Positions 5,005 to 6,029 of a stretch of 6,029 nt of DNA are shown here, piece by piece. Numbering within the stretch: position 1 is the first letter of the stretch; the number at the start of each line of letters is the position of its first letter. The notes below the pieces were generated by a model. The model did not search any database. It saw only the letters and a list, made by a program, of their open reading frames with translations, and had not been told where the DNA came from. The translations under genes and the position numbers were made by a program. The stretch is from Nocardioidaceae bacterium (GTDB taxonomy: Bacteria; Actinomycetota; Actinomycetes; Propionibacteriales; Nocardioidaceae). The stretch covers positions 1-6,029 of the forward strand of contig JACCSH010000236.1 in assembly GCA_013813125.1 (NCBI GenBank). Direction: 5' to 3'.

Positions 5005-6029
5005 CAGAAGTTCCTGTCGAGTGCCAGGACATCGACCAGGGCGCCCTCTTCGACCGCCGACGAGGCCGCCGGCACGACGATGAGGCTGTTCGACTGCGAC
5101 AGGCTCGCGATGAGGTGCGATCCGTGACCGCCGATTGGCGTCACATGTGCTCCCCTCGGAGTCACCTCGAAGTGGCCGCGCACGAACTGCTTGCGCCCGC
5201 GAGGAGACGTGATCGCCGCCGTACACATCGCTTGCACCAAGGGACGCCGGTAGGGCAGTCGGCCCATCATCCGCCGGATTGCCGGCAGCACGAACACCTC
5301 GAACGAGATGTATGACGACACCGGGTTGCCAGGCAAGGTGAAGATAGGAGTGGAGTCGTCGCCAATCGTGCCGAACCCCTGCGGCTTCCCAGGCTGCATT
5401 GCCACTTCGGCGAACTCGACGGTGCCGAGGCGGCTGAGCACCTCCTTGACCACGTCGTAGTCACCTTTGCTGACTCCGCCGCTTGTCACCACCAGGTCGG
5501 CGCGGATGAGCTGGTCCGAGAGAGCTGCCATCAGCTGGTGCGGGTCGTCACTCACTATCCCGACGCGGTAGGCGATGGCATCGGCTTGGCGGGCCGCTGC
5601 CGCGATCGCGAAGGAGTTGGCGTCGTACACCGAGTCGAAACCCAGAGGAGTCCCCGGCTCGCGCAGCTCACTGCCCGTCGAGATCACCACCACCCGAGGA
5701 CGCGGCCGCGCCGTGACGTGCGCGTAGCCCGTGGCGGCCAAGATCATCGCTTCTCGGGGCCCCAAGACGGCACCTTCGTCGAGCAGCCGGTCCCCCGCTT
5801 CTACATCCTCGCCGCGCGGCCGCACGTGCTGGCCTAAACCCGGCGCCTGCAGAATCGAGACCTTGGCACGTCCGGCGTCGGTCCACTCGATCGGGACCAC
5901 CGCATCGGCGCCGGCAGGCATCGGAGCCCCGGTCATGATCTTCACGACCTGACCACGCGGAAGGGCGTACGCCTTGCTTTGTCCGGCCGCTGACTCCCCG
6001 ACGACTGGCAGCGTCACCGGGTCGGCCCT
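5004..6029 (-). CDS. moeA: Molybdopterin molybdenumtransferase MoeA (partial, 5' end outside window)
   Basis: MoeA inserts molybdate into adenylylated molybdopterin, the last common step of cofactor synthesis, in the cytoplasm. The window holds the C-terminal 341 codons of a protein normally about 400 residues long, and the frame is open to the edge. In visible numbering, the domain I/II part contains KIMTGAPMPAGADAVVP (30-46). The catalytic MoCF domain runs from about 110 to 254, with VISTGSEL (115-122), VYDAN (134-138), TSGGVSKGDYD (182-192), MQPGKPQGFG (211-220) and LPGNPVSSY (232-240). A C-terminal beta-barrel domain follows from about 264 and includes SPRGRKQFVRGHF (275-287) and IGGHGSHLIASLSQSN (299-314). 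A GTG at 6017 is an internal valine, not the true start. The stop overlaps the moaC start, so moeA heads or continues the operon. Confidence 0.96.
   Translation of the reverse strand, partial: RADPVTLPVVGESAAGQSKAYALPRGQVVKIMTGAPMPAGADAVVPIEWTDAGRAKVSILQAPGLGQHVRPRGEDVEAGDRLLDEGAVLGPREAMILAATGYAHVTARPRPRVVVISTGSELREPGTPLGFDSVYDANSFAIAAAARQADAIAYRVGIVSDDPHQLMAALSDQLIRADLVVTSGGVSKGDYDVVKEVLSRLGTVEFAEVAMQPGKPQGFGTIGDDSTPIFTLPGNPVSSYISFEVFVLPAIRRMMGRLPYRRPLVQAMCTAAITSPRGRKQFVRGHFEVTPRGAHVTPIGGHGSHLIASLSQSNSLIVVPAASSAVEEGALVDVLALDRNF

Noticed and set aside
3898..5083. Long plus-strand open frames (317 and 377 codons) opposite mog and moaC
   Set aside because: They are Arg/Pro/Ser-rich, show no recognisable motif, and lie antisense to well-conserved molybdenum cofactor genes. 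High GC makes such antisense frames common.
5005..5226. Longer MoaC starting at 5226
   Set aside because: The extra 74 residues are the shadow of the moeA C-terminus and bear no MoaC homology; the ATG at 5004 has AGGA at good spacing.
1..6029. A previously undescribed system, mobile element, CRISPR array or RNA gene
   Set aside because: Every gene belongs to a well-known family in an expected order. I saw no transposase, att-like repeats, spaced repeats, tRNA-like cloverleaf or riboswitch-like conserved core.

Overview
The window reads as high-GC actinobacterial chromosome. All eight recognisable genes lie on the minus strand and fall into two functional blocks. The evidence for an actinobacterium is the strong G/C third-position bias, GTG/TTG starts, tight operons with 1-4 base overlaps, GTTCACC-type PHO boxes upstream of pstS, and the moeA-moaC-mog-rimJ gene order known from actinobacteria. 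The sequence does not settle a genus. A very acidic phosphate-binding lipoprotein (about 61 Asp/Glu against about 10 Lys/Arg in the mature part) is compatible with a halotolerant host, but it is one protein only.

Read in the direction of transcription (right to left), the first block is a molybdenum cofactor cluster. It holds moeA (5' end outside the window, stop at 5004), moaC (5004-4462), a MogA/MoaB-family gene (4465-3953) and a RimJ-like GNAT acetyltransferase (3932-3360). moeA/moaC overlap by 1 base (TGATG), moaC/mog by 4 bases (ATGA), and the acetyltransferase follows after 20 bases, so the four are probably one transcript. MoaC acts in the first step of cofactor synthesis (GTP to cyclic pyranopterin monophosphate). 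Mog and MoeA act in the last steps (adenylylation of molybdopterin and molybdate insertion).

A 181-base intergenic region (3179-3359) separates the blocks and is the most information-dense part of the window. From upstream to downstream it carries a hairpin directly after the acetyltransferase stop, a short palindrome, a PHO-box array (TTCAC cores at 0, +11 and +33), a candidate -35/-10 overlapping the array, an imperfect palindrome over the -10, a perfect 6-bp leader hairpin and a good Shine-Dalgarno.

The second block is the high-affinity phosphate ABC transporter operon pstS (3178-2210), pstC (2164-1190), pstA (1190-294) and pstB (286 to beyond the window). PstS captures phosphate outside the membrane, PstC and PstA form the channel, and PstB hydrolyses ATP. 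The layout fits induction by a PhoP/PhoB-type regulator under phosphate starvation.

I see no mobile element, CRISPR, tRNA, rRNA or evidence of an undescribed system. The points worth a second look are the PHO-box promoter architecture, the low-complexity N-terminal extension of PstB, the acidic SphX-like PstS, and the pstS-pstC junction.
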